A DNA stretch of 29,507 nt from RGIG3528 sp045616485 (lineage in GTDB: Bacteria > Bacillota > Clostridia > Lachnospirales > Lachnospiraceae). Position numbers and translations under genes: made by a program. The notes below the pieces were generated by a model that was not told the origin of the DNA, ran no database searches, and saw only the letters and a program-made list of their open reading frames with translations. The stretch lies in the NCBI GenBank assembly GCA_045616485.1, contig JAZLGU010000066.1, positions 1 through 29,507 on the forward strand, in the 5' to 3' direction. This document shows positions 7,519-16,744 of the stretch, piece by piece (the first letter of the stretch is position 1; each line of letters begins with the position of its first letter).

Positions 7519-8286
7519 CTATCTTTTCTCGTAGGCTCTAACATAATTTACCAGCATTTCATTGGGCAGGTCACTATCCTTAATGGGACCTCCCATAAAA
7601 CCGCCTACAGCCACGTTTATTATCATGTAGTAAGGCTTATCGTATGGCCAACAAAGCTCCAGCTCATCCTGATCTTCCATAGCCTTTTCATATTTGCATA
7701 AGGACTCTCCATCGTAAAAATACTCGATGTAATCCTCTGTCCACTCCATACCGTACTTATGGAAGCCTGACACTGCACCTTCCTTTAATGCCTTTGTGCT
7801 ATGCTGTGTGGTATTGGGATTGGCATGGTTATGTTTTTCCGAATGAAGTGAGTAGACGATCACATCCTTTTCCATCAGAGTATGCTCCATCATGTCTATC
7901 TCACCGCATAAAGGCCATCGCACCGGTGGACAGTCAGTAGGCATAAACCAGAATGCCGGCCAGGTGCCTACCCCATCAGGGAGCTTGGCTTCTATCTCGA
8001 AATAGCCATACCGGAAGGTCTTTCTTCCGCGGGTATTAATACGGGCGGAAGTATACTGCCTCTCCATATAGTCCTCTTTTCGTGCTGTAATAACCAGCTG
8101 TCCATTCCTTACACACACGTTACATAAGCGGTCTGTATAGGCCTGGGATTCATTATTAGCCCATTTGTTGCCGTTTTCGCAAAACCACTTCTTTGGGTCA
8201 ACAGCGCCATCATTTGTGAAATTATCCTCCCAGACCAGTTCATAATCCTTGAAGCGCTTTTCATTTTCAGGTAAATATGTAAACAT
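7519..8286 (-). CDS. Cytoplasmic GH16 endo-beta-glucanase (laminarinase/lichenase type)
   Basis: This 255-aa single-domain glycoside hydrolase family 16 enzyme has the catalytic signature GEIDMMEH: nucleophile E129, assisting D131 and acid/base E134. The surrounding family landmarks GYFEIEAKLPDG, GTWPAFWFMP and MIINVAVGG are present. It has no signal peptide, lipobox or membrane segment, so it should act on oligosaccharides already imported, cutting beta-1,3 or mixed-linkage chains. The extra residue in the EIDxxE motif is the feature of laminarinase-type GH16 rather than Bacillus lichenase. The ATG at 8284-8286 follows GAGGTGGAG; an in-frame GTG four codons upstream is less well placed. It lies 25 bases after the phosphorylase and 19 before GH3, within the operon. 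Confidence 0.92.
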   Translation of the reverse strand: MFTYLPENEKRFKDYELVWEDNFTNDGAVDPKKWFCENGNKWANNESQAYTDRLCNVCVRNGQLVITARKEDYMERQYTSARINTRGRKTFRYGYFEIEAKLPDGVGTWPAFWFMPTDCPPVRWPLCGEIDMMEHTLMEKDVIVYSLHSEKHNHANPNTTQHSTKALKEGAVSGFHKYGMEWTEDYIEYFYDGESLCKYEKAMEDQDELELCWPYDKPYYMIINVAVGGFMGGPIKDSDLPNEMLVNYVRAYEKR

Positions 8287-8311
8287 GCTCCACCTCACTA
8301 CGAAAAAACTA

Positions 8312-11300
8312 TTAGTTAATCTCTGCTACTATCTCTGTAAGCTTTCCTTCTCTAAGCTGTGTTGCCAGATCGCTATCCAGAGTATTGCCACTGATTACGA
8401 CTTCCGTACTGCCCTTAACAGTGAGCCTGGTTACTGCTACATTATCCTCCCAGGTATTCTTGCCGGACTTATTTACATAAGTAATACGACAACCGCAGAA
8501 ATTAAAGGATGCATAGTTACAGGTATCAAAGAAATTTTTGGCAAGAAGTGGCTTGAATTCAAACTTTAAACCGCCCTCATTCTTAAAGCCACCGTTGCCC
8601 ACAAACATAAGCTTCCACATGGAAATAACTTCAACTGTGGAGCCTGAAAGTCTGGCTACGAAGCCCTGTCCATGGACGGATTCGTCCGGATTGGCACTTG
8701 AGGCAATAAAGGAGGAATTCTCAAGTGTACTTCTCTTGTATACATCGGGGGAGATGAATGGAACAAGAGCAGTATTTATTGCTTCGTAGTACTCTTTGTA
8801 CAAACCGGCCTTGAAGAGGCCCAGTAAGTATTTATATTCCATATGAAGGAATATGCTTTCTCTCTCCAGCCATCCCGGAGTAAATGCTCTGACACGGCCG
8901 TTTTCCATGGACATTCTTTCAATGGACTCAGAAGTCTTATACATGCCCAGTTTTTTATCATATATATCGCTGTCCTTGATGCAGGCAGCCATCTTTCTGT
9001 TTCTTTCAATATCACTTGCTTTAGATGCTGCCAAAAGTCTGGCAGGTCCCTCCAGGAACTTCGGTACATCGCATCTCTTAAAGGCCTTAACCTTTACCGA
9101 AGGCAAGCCATATGGAGAAATAATGTCATTGCCATCCTTGTCCTTAAGCACCTCGAAATCTACGGCTTCGTAGGTAATATAGGTAGGCATAATACCCCCA
9201 CCTATCTCCAAAGCTCTCTTTATACTGTCAGAAAGAAGCTCTGTGGCTGTATTAAGGAAGTCAAGAATTGCAGCAATGTTTATTTCTTCTTTTTCACCTG
9301 TAAGCCTTCTAAGAGTAGCCATTCTGTGATGCTCACGTACTATGCACAGCTGATCCCACATTTCAAAGCCACGACTGCCACCTTCCACTATCTTACACAC
9401 CTCGTGGAAAAGGGCTGCTATTTCCTGTGGAAGGGTAACTGTGTCCACAAGGCCCGCATGTCTTTCTGTTGCAGCCAGCGTAAAATCAATAGTTCTCTTA
9501 AGCTCTATTGTTTCCGGCATACCGCTGCCAAAAAGTCCGGGAAGTCCGTTCATGGCATCGTTCCAGCCAGGCTTGCCACCCTCCATTTCCAGTCCCAGCT
9601 GCTCATTGTCCAAAAGAGTCAGCTTGTTCAGAATAAGAGTTAAAAGCTTTCCGTAAAGATTGGTAGTAACATAGCTGCCATCGTCATTTTTCAGCCAGTT
9701 GGTACGACCTGCGTCAAAGCCTTCCTCTTTTTTCTTGCCATCATGCCACCAGAGGGAGCCATACTGGCGCACCTTTCCTTTACTAAGTACATAAGCGTCC
9801 CTACGAGGTCTTATGGTAACAGGGCTGTTATAGAATTTATACTTTTCTTCACCAAAAAGCAGGTCTTTTTCTTTCTCGGGAAAAATACTTAAATAATCGT
9901 CAATAAGGTCCTGATTGTAGTCCCAGTGGTCACTCCAGTAGCCCTCGCCAAAGGTAGCTTCGAACTGCTCATCGGAAAGAGCTATCAATCTCTCAGCCAG
10001 CTCAATCTCCGAGCCCTTTACTTTAATCTTATTTTTGCTGATGGCATTTGTTATTTCACCGGGAGTAAAAGCTCTGCTTAAAATCTTTTCCAGTGTTCCC
10101 TTGTCGTCGTCTGTTTCAGTCGCAATAAGCTTAAGAGCCACCTCCTTGCACTTTTCTTTAATTACGAAAGTGGAAGGCCTGATTTCCAGAGGATTGTAGC
10201 CATCTACCTGGATGTAGGAATAGAACTGCCAGATGTTAAAATCACCAATTTCAGGATTCAGTGATACATCCATACGTCTGTTCTGGCATACGTCGCGGTA
10301 ATTTCCGTTACCCTGTGAAAAATACTCTCCTGCAGTAGAAAAGAAGTTATAATCACGCTCAGGGTCACCATGCTTTCTGGAGAAAAGATGAACTACTGAT
10401 CTGCTGTCATCATTCTTGAATACGTAAGGGTAACCGCCACGAAGAAAATTGTCCAGATAGCTTTGTCTTACATATTTGTCAAAAATAGGATTAGCTGTCT
10501 TTGTATCTACTCTGGCAGTCAGCTCTTCCGTAAGCGCTCTGGCTTCATCAAATTTCTTGCTTACATAAGCCTCATCAAGAATAGCCTGAGCCTTCTCATT
10601 TAATAAATCAATGCTCTGGGCGAAGCCAACAAGAGCTACAAAGGATCGGCTTTCACCGGCCTTGATTTCAGCTTCAACAGCAGCAAAAGCACAAGGAATT
10701 TTATTGGCGAAGCACTGCTTTGCAGTTTTTATGTCTGTAAATGTGCTCTCCATAAAGCCTGCCGGCATTACCATACTGTCTTCCTGTGCAAATACCACTC
10801 TCTTATCATAAATAATGTGAAGTCGCTTGCCATCCATGGCAGCTGTATAGAAGTAACCGCCTTCAATCTCCGTAACCTCCGCCGAATCATCAGAAGAAGC
10901 TCTCATGGCAAAAAGAGGAGACTCATTTTCAATATTCTTAATATCAGCCCAGCTCTTAAAGAGATTGCTCATTTCCTTGTACTGGCCGTTCTGAATGCCG
11001 TAAGGAATAATCTGAGCCATACCATCTAAAAGCTCTACCTTCTTTGTACTACCGGAAATATTTTCCACTGTGACTTTTCTCAGGAGACCGCCTACATTTT
11101 CATGAGGCAGTATACAGTAGCTTACAGTAATCTTTAAGCCATGGCTTTCTTCTACCACAGAAAGTACGTTCATTTCGATAGACATTTGTCTCTTAACATC
11201 AGCATATGAGCAAAAAGGTTCATAGTACTGACCATCTGCCTTAACAAAGGTTCTGAAGCCTTTTACGGGAGTGTTCTCATATGCGGTATTGGCAGGATTG

Positions 11301-11488
11301 AACTCCATTATGGCATCACCCTTATGATTAATACCGAAGCTGTTAATACCCTGTCCACGATTAGTATAGAATGCCCAGATAGGGATACCGTCTACTCCGG
11401 CTACGCCCGGAAGAAAGCTGGAAAAAGGGGATACTTTTGTATAATTGGAGATCTCAAATTTGTCTCCGGAAAGAACATAATTACTCAT
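8312..11488 (-). CDS. Inverting beta-glucan phosphorylase, GH94/GH149/GH161-like (probably beta-1,3-oligoglucan)
   Basis: This large cytoplasmic enzyme (1058 aa) would cleave beta-gluco-oligosaccharides with phosphate to release glucose-1-phosphate. It has the layout of the cellobiose-phosphorylase clan: an N-terminal beta-sandwich domain (about 10-330), a linker, and an (alpha/alpha)6 barrel in which GGKPGWNDAMNG carries the expected general acid D644. The N-terminal SFLPGVAGVDGIPIW and NRGQGINSFGINHKG segments, and the length over 1000 aa (GH94 cellobiose phosphorylases are near 800), point to the beta-1,3-oligoglucan phosphorylase groups, GH161 in particular, rather than classical GH94. 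The two neighbouring GH16 genes support a beta-1,3-glucan substrate. The ATG follows GAGG and lies 18 bases after the GH16 lipoprotein stop. The family assignment is from memory of motifs and is less certain than the phosphorylase call. Confidence 0.8.
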   Translation of the reverse strand: MSNYVLSGDKFEISNYTKVSPFSSFLPGVAGVDGIPIWAFYTNRGQGINSFGINHKGDAIMEFNPANTAYENTPVKGFRTFVKADGQYYEPFCSYADVKRQMSIEMNVLSVVEESHGLKITVSYCILPHENVGGLLRKVTVENISGSTKKVELLDGMAQIIPYGIQNGQYKEMSNLFKSWADIKNIENESPLFAMRASSDDSAEVTEIEGGYFYTAAMDGKRLHIIYDKRVVFAQEDSMVMPAGFMESTFTDIKTAKQCFANKIPCAFAAVEAEIKAGESRSFVALVGFAQSIDLLNEKAQAILDEAYVSKKFDEARALTEELTARVDTKTANPIFDKYVRQSYLDNFLRGGYPYVFKNDDSRSVVHLFSRKHGDPERDYNFFSTAGEYFSQGNGNYRDVCQNRRMDVSLNPEIGDFNIWQFYSYIQVDGYNPLEIRPSTFVIKEKCKEVALKLIATETDDDKGTLEKILSRAFTPGEITNAISKNKIKVKGSEIELAERLIALSDEQFEATFGEGYWSDHWDYNQDLIDDYLSIFPEKEKDLLFGEEKYKFYNSPVTIRPRRDAYVLSKGKVRQYGSLWWHDGKKKEEGFDAGRTNWLKNDDGSYVTTNLYGKLLTLILNKLTLLDNEQLGLEMEGGKPGWNDAMNGLPGLFGSGMPETIELKRTIDFTLAATERHAGLVDTVTLPQEIAALFHEVCKIVEGGSRGFEMWDQLCIVREHHRMATLRRLTGEKEEINIAAILDFLNTATELLSDSIKRALEIGGGIMPTYITYEAVDFEVLKDKDGNDIISPYGLPSVKVKAFKRCDVPKFLEGPARLLAASKASDIERNRKMAACIKDSDIYDKKLGMYKTSESIERMSMENGRVRAFTPGWLERESIFLHMEYKYLLGLFKAGLYKEYYEAINTALVPFISPDVYKRSTLENSSFIASSANPDESVHGQGFVARLSGSTVEVISMWKLMFVGNGGFKNEGGLKFEFKPLLAKNFFDTCNYASFNFCGCRITYVNKSGKNTWEDNVAVTRLTVKGSTEVVISGNTLDSDLATQLREGKLTEIVAEIN

Positions 11489-11506
11489 GGGGACAACCTC
11501 ATTTCG

Positions 11507-12469
11507 TTACTTTTTGTCGTGAGCCTCAACGGCCGCCTTAATTTCTTTACTTTGATACACTCTGACATAATCTACTTCCATGGTGGTGGGAAGAACACTT
11601 TCATCTACTCCCATTGCACCACCCCAGTCACCGCCCCAGGCGATGTTCAATATGAGATGGAAATTCTTGTCAAAAGGCCACTCATCCTTGGTAGGATTTG
11701 TTTTATACTGGGTCGGATTAAAGGTGAAAAGCTTAACACCATCTACATAGGTGATGATCTTATCCGGAAGCCATTCCAAAGTGTATGTATGGAATTCTTC
11801 ACTTACTCCGTCCTTTTTTGTTTCTTTTGTTTTTTGAGTGCCTATCTTGTGATAATAGCTTTGAGTATGAACACTGGAAGAAACATAATTCTGGTGATAT
11901 CCCACATGCTCCATGATGTCTATTTCACCTGACTTGGGCCATCCTCCATAGGTAGAAGCTGTTGGCATCATCCATATAGCCGGCCAAGTGCCCTTGCCCT
12001 TTGGGAGCTTTGCCCTTATCTCAAATTTACCGTATGTCCAGTCGCCTTTATTGCTGGTATTCATTCTGGTGGAGGTTACTTTACCATCTTCCTCCTTACG
12101 CAGAGTCAGCACCAGTATGCCGTCTTTAACATCCGCATTATCACCTTTTGTATAGGTCTGCAGCTCGTTATTTCCCCAGCCGCCGGCCCCTGTCTGATAA
12201 TTCCATTTGCTTGTATCAGGCTTGCCATCCACATCAAATTCATCAGACCATACCAGGTCATAGGTAAGGCTGCCATAGTCATACTCATAACCCTTAGCCT
12301 TTATGGCACCGGGAGCCACAGTAGGTACTGTTACAGGTCCTACCCCTGGAGGTATCTCTAAAGATGAAGTAGGCCTCGCTGTAGGAGTCGCCGTATTATT
12401 TTGGGATTCGCAGGCTGCTAACAGCGACATGGCTAAAAGACCTGCAATTATCCTTATTTTCTTGTTCAT
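11507..12469 (-). CDS. GH16 endo-beta-1,3(4)-glucanase lipoprotein
   Basis: This surface-anchored glycoside hydrolase would start degradation of beta-1,3 or mixed-linkage glucan outside the cell. The 320-aa precursor has a lipoprotein signal peptide with lipobox LAAC (C20), a Thr/Pro-rich linker (about 21-55) and a single GH16 catalytic domain (about 65-310). The catalytic motif is GEIDIMEH: nucleophile E182, D184 and acid/base E187. Flanking motifs are GKFEIRAKLPKGKGTWPAIWMMP and the final MEVDYVRVYQ strand. I chose the ATG at 12467-12469 because AGGAGA lies five bases before it and the peptide then has a normal signal sequence; an upstream in-frame ATG at 12499 would overlap the permease gene. 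It starts one base after the permease stop. It is the only exported hydrolase of recognised family in the window. Confidence 0.94.
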   Translation of the reverse strand: MNKKIRIIAGLLAMSLLAACESQNNTATPTARPTSSLEIPPGVGPVTVPTVAPGAIKAKGYEYDYGSLTYDLVWSDEFDVDGKPDTSKWNYQTGAGGWGNNELQTYTKGDNADVKDGILVLTLRKEEDGKVTSTRMNTSNKGDWTYGKFEIRAKLPKGKGTWPAIWMMPTASTYGGWPKSGEIDIMEHVGYHQNYVSSSVHTQSYYHKIGTQKTKETKKDGVSEEFHTYTLEWLPDKIITYVDGVKLFTFNPTQYKTNPTKDEWPFDKNFHLILNIAWGGDWGGAMGVDESVLPTTMEVDYVRVYQSKEIKAAVEAHDKK

Positions 12470-12470
12470 T

Positions 12471-13406
12471 TTATTCTCCTGTAATACCTGTATTTTCAAT
12501 ACCCTGAATAAACCATCTCTGTACGAAGAGGTAAAGCAGAAGCAGTGGAGAAATAGATATCAGTGTACCTGCCATCTTATATGCTGCATTATTTTTAAAA
12601 GCTACACCTGCCGCCTGTACATTCTGATCAAACATTGAATTAAAGAGAGCCAGCTGTTCAGGAAGCAGCTTAATATTATTTCTTAAAAAGCTGTTGGTCA
12701 TATATGTCTCATTCCAGTTCCAAACAAAGGAGAAAAGGAAAACTACCAGAATAGTTGTTCCGGACATTTTTACCACGATAAACCAGAATACCTTAAGAGC
12801 TGATGCTCCATCGATTTCCGCAGCTTCATCCAGTACACGGGGAATCATATTAAATGAAGTGTAGAATATTAATACCAGTACTGTGGAATATACTCCCTGC
12901 CCCAGATAAGCCATAAGATACTGTGGCCAAAGGGTACCGATGAGCTGGAATTTAAGTGTCTGCTGTACTGTAACAAACATCATAAGTCTGGGCACCATAA
13001 GCACCGGCACAGGAATGATAAACGCTACAATCAGCATTAAAAACCAGAAATTACGACCTTTAAATCTATATCTGGAAAAAGCAAAGCCGGTAAGTGAAGC
13101 TATTATGGTCTGTCCCAGTGCCAGGCCTGCTGACCAGAGAATTGAATTTCTAAGTGTTACGTTAAGCTTTAGTACATGGGCCGCAAACTTAAGATTTTCC
13201 AGAGAAAACTTCTTGGGGACCCAGGTAACGGAAGGATCAATAACATCCTTGGCAGACATTATTGATTTGGCAATCATTTTGAAGATAGGCTCCATATATA
13301 CAAAGCCTACAACTATCAGGATAAAGTAAATAACTATCTTTGATAGCAGGTTAATTACCCATTTCCCATTCTTTTTCTGTTTAATTTTTACTTTTGCTCT
13401 GCTCAT
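12471..13406 (-). CDS. Carbohydrate ABC transporter permease (CUT1, MalG type)
   Basis: This 311-aa inner-membrane permease has about six hydrophobic segments and the EAA loop that contacts the ATPase, EAAEIDGASALKVFWFIVV, near residue 194. It resembles the MalG/UgpE half of CUT1 importers. The partner permease lies immediately upstream with a 4-base stop/start overlap, and the GH16 lipoprotein follows one base later. Together with the first solute-binding lipoprotein (23630-25330) the pair probably forms the main glucan-oligosaccharide importer. No ATPase gene is present in the window, so a shared MsmX-type ATPase is likely. Confidence 0.92.
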   Translation of the reverse strand: MSRAKVKIKQKKNGKWVINLLSKIVIYFILIVVGFVYMEPIFKMIAKSIMSAKDVIDPSVTWVPKKFSLENLKFAAHVLKLNVTLRNSILWSAGLALGQTIIASLTGFAFSRYRFKGRNFWFLMLIVAFIIPVPVLMVPRLMMFVTVQQTLKFQLIGTLWPQYLMAYLGQGVYSTVLVLIFYTSFNMIPRVLDEAAEIDGASALKVFWFIVVKMSGTTILVVFLFSFVWNWNETYMTNSFLRNNIKLLPEQLALFNSMFDQNVQAAGVAFKNNAAYKMAGTLISISPLLLLYLFVQRWFIQGIENTGITGE

Positions 13407-14308
13407 CCTCTTACCTCACGGTCTCTGTCTCTAAAGAGTAAAAATGCAATTCCTATAATGAGTAATACTACCAGACAATACAGCCAGGAAAATGTTGCCG
13501 CAAAGCCAAGTCCGCCATCAGTATTTCCTGTTGCTGTGATAATAAGATTGTAAATAGCTGATGAATCATAAGTACCCAGCTGAACAATGATAAATACTGT
13601 AGCTACAAGTGCTGTAGGCCTTACCATAGGAATGGTTATTTTCCAAAGTATCTGCCATTCATTGGCCATATCAATCTTTGCTGCTTCGTACAAGGAAGGA
13701 TTGATTTTCTGCAAAGCACTGATGAAAAGTACAATGGGAATACCTGTAAACCACAGAATCATGGTCAGCTGATCAAACATCCCTTCAAGGAAATTGGATA
13801 AAACAGGAGAATACTGTGAAAGCACCTGAAGAATAAATACGTCAGTACTTTTCTCCACACCCTGTGCTGCCTTAATAGCTTCATCTGCATCGTCCAGAAT
13901 CTGGCTCATAACAGGGCCTGACATAATGATTACCGGAAGGAAATAGATGGTTCTCATTATCCCCTTACCTACCTTGATTTTATTCAAAAGATAGGCCATG
14001 ATGAAGGCTACTACAATGATAACAAAGGTATAAGGCACAGCCATAAGTACAAAGGATACTATTGCCGGAACAAATTCCGTACTTTTGAAGATAGCCGAAT
14101 AGTAGTTGGAAAAGCCCACCGGAGTAATATCATAGCCGTTTACATTGGTATCTACCTTCATAAACGAAAGATAGATAGTCGCAATAAAAGGCGCCAGGGT
14201 AAATACTATAAATCCAATAATCCAGGGAAGCATAAATGCGTATCCTCTGCTGGTCTGACGCTTTTCAAAAGAACGTCCTTTATGAAGTTTCTTTTCTTTC
14301 TTAGCCAT
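13403..14308 (-). CDS. Sugar ABC transporter permease (CUT1, MalF type)
   Basis: This 301-aa membrane protein has about six transmembrane segments and an EAA motif (YEAAKIDMANEWQILWKI) near residue 208. It is the MalF/UgpA-type partner of the next permease, whose gene overlaps this one by four bases. There is a longer-than-usual loop around residues 138-170 (LDDADEAIKAAQG region). I chose the ATG at 14306-14308 because GGGAGG lies seven bases upstream; the longer frame to 14347 would overlap the ribosome site. It follows the DUF5696-like gene by 42 bases. Confidence 0.92.
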   Translation of the reverse strand: MAKKEKKLHKGRSFEKRQTSRGYAFMLPWIIGFIVFTLAPFIATIYLSFMKVDTNVNGYDITPVGFSNYYSAIFKSTEFVPAIVSFVLMAVPYTFVIIVVAFIMAYLLNKIKVGKGIMRTIYFLPVIIMSGPVMSQILDDADEAIKAAQGVEKSTDVFILQVLSQYSPVLSNFLEGMFDQLTMILWFTGIPIVLFISALQKINPSLYEAAKIDMANEWQILWKITIPMVRPTALVATVFIIVQLGTYDSSAIYNLIITATGNTDGGLGFAATFSWLYCLVVLLIIGIAFLLFRDRDREVRG

Positions 14309-14350
14309 GAATAAACCTCCCGATGAGCTTTTTAATATGTCGTTCATCGT

Positions 14351-16744
14351 TTATTTTGCAACTGCTGCTGACTCTGCAGGTACTGGAATTCCCTTATAGA
14401 TAACAGCTTTTTCTGTGTAGTTGATAACTACGTATTTTGTAGTACTTCCGCTTGTGTAGGTATTGATTACCACACCTGCCTCAGGCACTTCTCTTCCGAT
14501 CCACTCCATATCATATACTTCAGAGAGCACGCCATTTACCTGTCCATAAATGTTCTGAATCATGTCCTTGTAGAGATTGTACTCTGTGGAGTACAAATCA
14601 AAGGAGAAGGTGTCAGAGAGCAGGTAAGAAGGCTCTTCTGAAAGAATGAAGGAAGGAGAAATACCGTAATCAATCATTCTAAGTATGCAGTCCTGTGTGT
14701 AGAAGGAGAAATTGGAGTATGGAGCATACATCTCCATGGTGCCGTAGAGCACCATCTGCAGGAAAGGAACTGAGTCATTTTCATAAATGTACTGAGAGCC
14801 ACCGACCGGCACATTTAAGTATCTGTCTGTGTACTTCCACAGGTACATATTGGGATTGTCAAGATTTAATAACATATCCTTGTTTATATCTGCATAAGTC
14901 TTCTCGTAGAGCTCTATAGTCTCTGTCAGTGAAGTGACCATACCGTCTCTGTTCCAGTTGGAAAGAAGAATATTGGTACCACCTGACAGTGTAAGGCTGG
15001 TAGAAAAAGCTCCTGCATTCTTGGCCAGGGTCTTGGTCCAGGAAGCTACTTTCTGAGGGGTCGCAAAGGAGAATGTTTTAATTATGGCATTTTCTGAAAG
15101 CACCCAGGATTTATCAATGGATACATACCAGTTGCTGATAGCCTTAACGCCTGTGTAAAAGTAATTAACCATCTTTTTGTTAATAGAGATATTATCGCGG
15201 GCAAATGATACATCCACACCGTTTTTCTCCATCTCAGTAATAAGCTTCTGGAAATCTTTCTTACTGCCAATGCTCTTTGTAAATTTAAACTCTGCAGGAG
15301 TCCTTAAGGTCTCGCCCTTGCTCTGCCAGCCGTAAAGACCTGAATTAACATTTTTAATGCCTGTAGATAATACATCCTTTAATATCTTTTCCACGTCAGC
15401 TGTGGTAGTAGTAACCACCTGATTGGTACCGAAAAGACCTTTTTCGGAATCGCCCATAATGAAGTCCAGACGAAGAGGAATATCATTTTTATTGTCTGTA
15501 GTCATCAGATTGATAATACCGCTATCCAAAAGATGCTTTCTGTAGGTAAGTGCCATGCCGGTATAGTCTGCTTTATATGTACCGTCTGTGCCGTCTCCGA
15601 AAAGAAAAGCATAGGTCATATCAACATCAAAGCTAAAAGGCTTATCCATCTGAGAATAGAAACCATTTCCTTTTTCATCAAATATCTGATAGTAGTTGAT
15701 ATTGTACTCGAATCTGGGGTAAGCCCAGGTGTAATTGGTGCTCTTGGCGCCATCATGATTGACAATGATGTCCATGTATTCCGCACCTTTGTCAGCCCAA
15801 GCTACAAAGGCCATCTGGCCATCACCGTGAGCCATTCCGTACACAGGCATTACCGGATTCTTTGCAGGTACATCATCTCTTAATGAAGTGTTGTAGTATG
15901 TTTCTGTGGAATAATCCTTACCATAAACATCTCCAATATACTGATTGTATACTGCATTGTTATGCTGGAAACGAATCAGCGTGCCGGAGCCGTCAGGTAC
16001 CAGCACATAGCCCGGTACTCTGTAATTCTCCTTTGTCTCATATTCCATGGTCTCAGGATTGAAGACATTGGAAATACCGCCGCTGGCTCCCAGGAAAGGT
16101 GTGATGTCCAAAGATGCCAGTGATGACAGGCCCTGGCCCTCCATTTCACCTGCAGGAACATGGTAAGAAATACTTGCCTCTCCAAAGGTAATGTAAATAT
16201 TTAATTTAATATCCAGCTCTGTAAAATTAACTGCCAGCTTATACTCGCTGTCAGACAGTTTGGTAAGCTTGGATTCTGCATTTTTTTCTGATGCTGAAGA
16301 AATATACTTAATTTTATCTGCTGAATAGTACTCGGCTGTCACCAGGGAATTGGCTATGCCTACGTATGTGGCATTAAGATCGTCCGGGTAGCTCTCAGCC
16401 TTTTTTATAAGCTCCTCCAAGGGAGTGTTGTTGGAAATCAGCTTTTTTACCTCAGCCTTTATCTGAGATGGAAAAGGAAAATCTCCACCGGTTTTCATGA
16501 TATAGCCTGTAGCCTTATCCTCTACAGCGATAACATCTCTGTCTTCTCTCCAGTAGTACTTTACCTTGCTTGTCTCATAAAGAAGAGTAAATCCGTCTGT
16601 TTTTTCAATCTCGTACTCTGCTCTTGGTGGTGCTACATTAGTATCTCTGGAAGTAGGAATGTATGCTTTTGCAATATGGGTAGCCAGAGTACCGGTAATC
16701 AGAACCGTAGCCAGAGCAAAGCTTAATATTTTTGACTTTCTCAT
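14351..16744 (-). CDS. Secreted DUF5696-like protein, putative TIM-barrel glycan-active enzyme
   Basis: The 797-aa precursor has a signal peptide (about 1-28). An N-terminal beta-rich region of galactose-mutarotase type (about 40-330) contains VPDGSGTLIRF at 249-259 and PVMPVYGMAHGDGQ, which I associate with DUF5696. The rest (about 420-745) looks like a (beta/alpha)8 barrel: PLRLDFIMGD, VNSGLYGW, VSFARDN, WYVSIDKSW, MLLNLDNPN and SPSFILSEEP have the strand-end acidic residues usual in glycoside hydrolases of the GH31/GH36/GH101 kind. No catalytic assignment is possible, and I know of no characterised member. Lacking a lipobox, it may be released or held by its signal segment. The ATG at 16742-16744 overlaps the preceding stop codon (ATGA), so it is coupled to the NHL/TPR/Yip1 gene. 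The DUF name is recalled, not searched. Confidence 0.75.
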   Translation of the reverse strand: MRKSKILSFALATVLITGTLATHIAKAYIPTSRDTNVAPPRAEYEIEKTDGFTLLYETSKVKYYWREDRDVIAVEDKATGYIMKTGGDFPFPSQIKAEVKKLISNNTPLEELIKKAESYPDDLNATYVGIANSLVTAEYYSADKIKYISSASEKNAESKLTKLSDSEYKLAVNFTELDIKLNIYITFGEASISYHVPAGEMEGQGLSSLASLDITPFLGASGGISNVFNPETMEYETKENYRVPGYVLVPDGSGTLIRFQHNNAVYNQYIGDVYGKDYSTETYYNTSLRDDVPAKNPVMPVYGMAHGDGQMAFVAWADKGAEYMDIIVNHDGAKSTNYTWAYPRFEYNINYYQIFDEKGNGFYSQMDKPFSFDVDMTYAFLFGDGTDGTYKADYTGMALTYRKHLLDSGIINLMTTDNKNDIPLRLDFIMGDSEKGLFGTNQVVTTTTADVEKILKDVLSTGIKNVNSGLYGWQSKGETLRTPAEFKFTKSIGSKKDFQKLITEMEKNGVDVSFARDNISINKKMVNYFYTGVKAISNWYVSIDKSWVLSENAIIKTFSFATPQKVASWTKTLAKNAGAFSTSLTLSGGTNILLSNWNRDGMVTSLTETIELYEKTYADINKDMLLNLDNPNMYLWKYTDRYLNVPVGGSQYIYENDSVPFLQMVLYGTMEMYAPYSNFSFYTQDCILRMIDYGISPSFILSEEPSYLLSDTFSFDLYSTEYNLYKDMIQNIYGQVNGVLSEVYDMEWIGREVPEAGVVINTYTSGSTTKYVVINYTEKAVIYKGIPVPAESAAVAK

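Noticed and set aside
8843..9643. 266-codon open frame on the plus strand
   Set aside because: It is antisense to the phosphorylase gene and reads as shadow coding.
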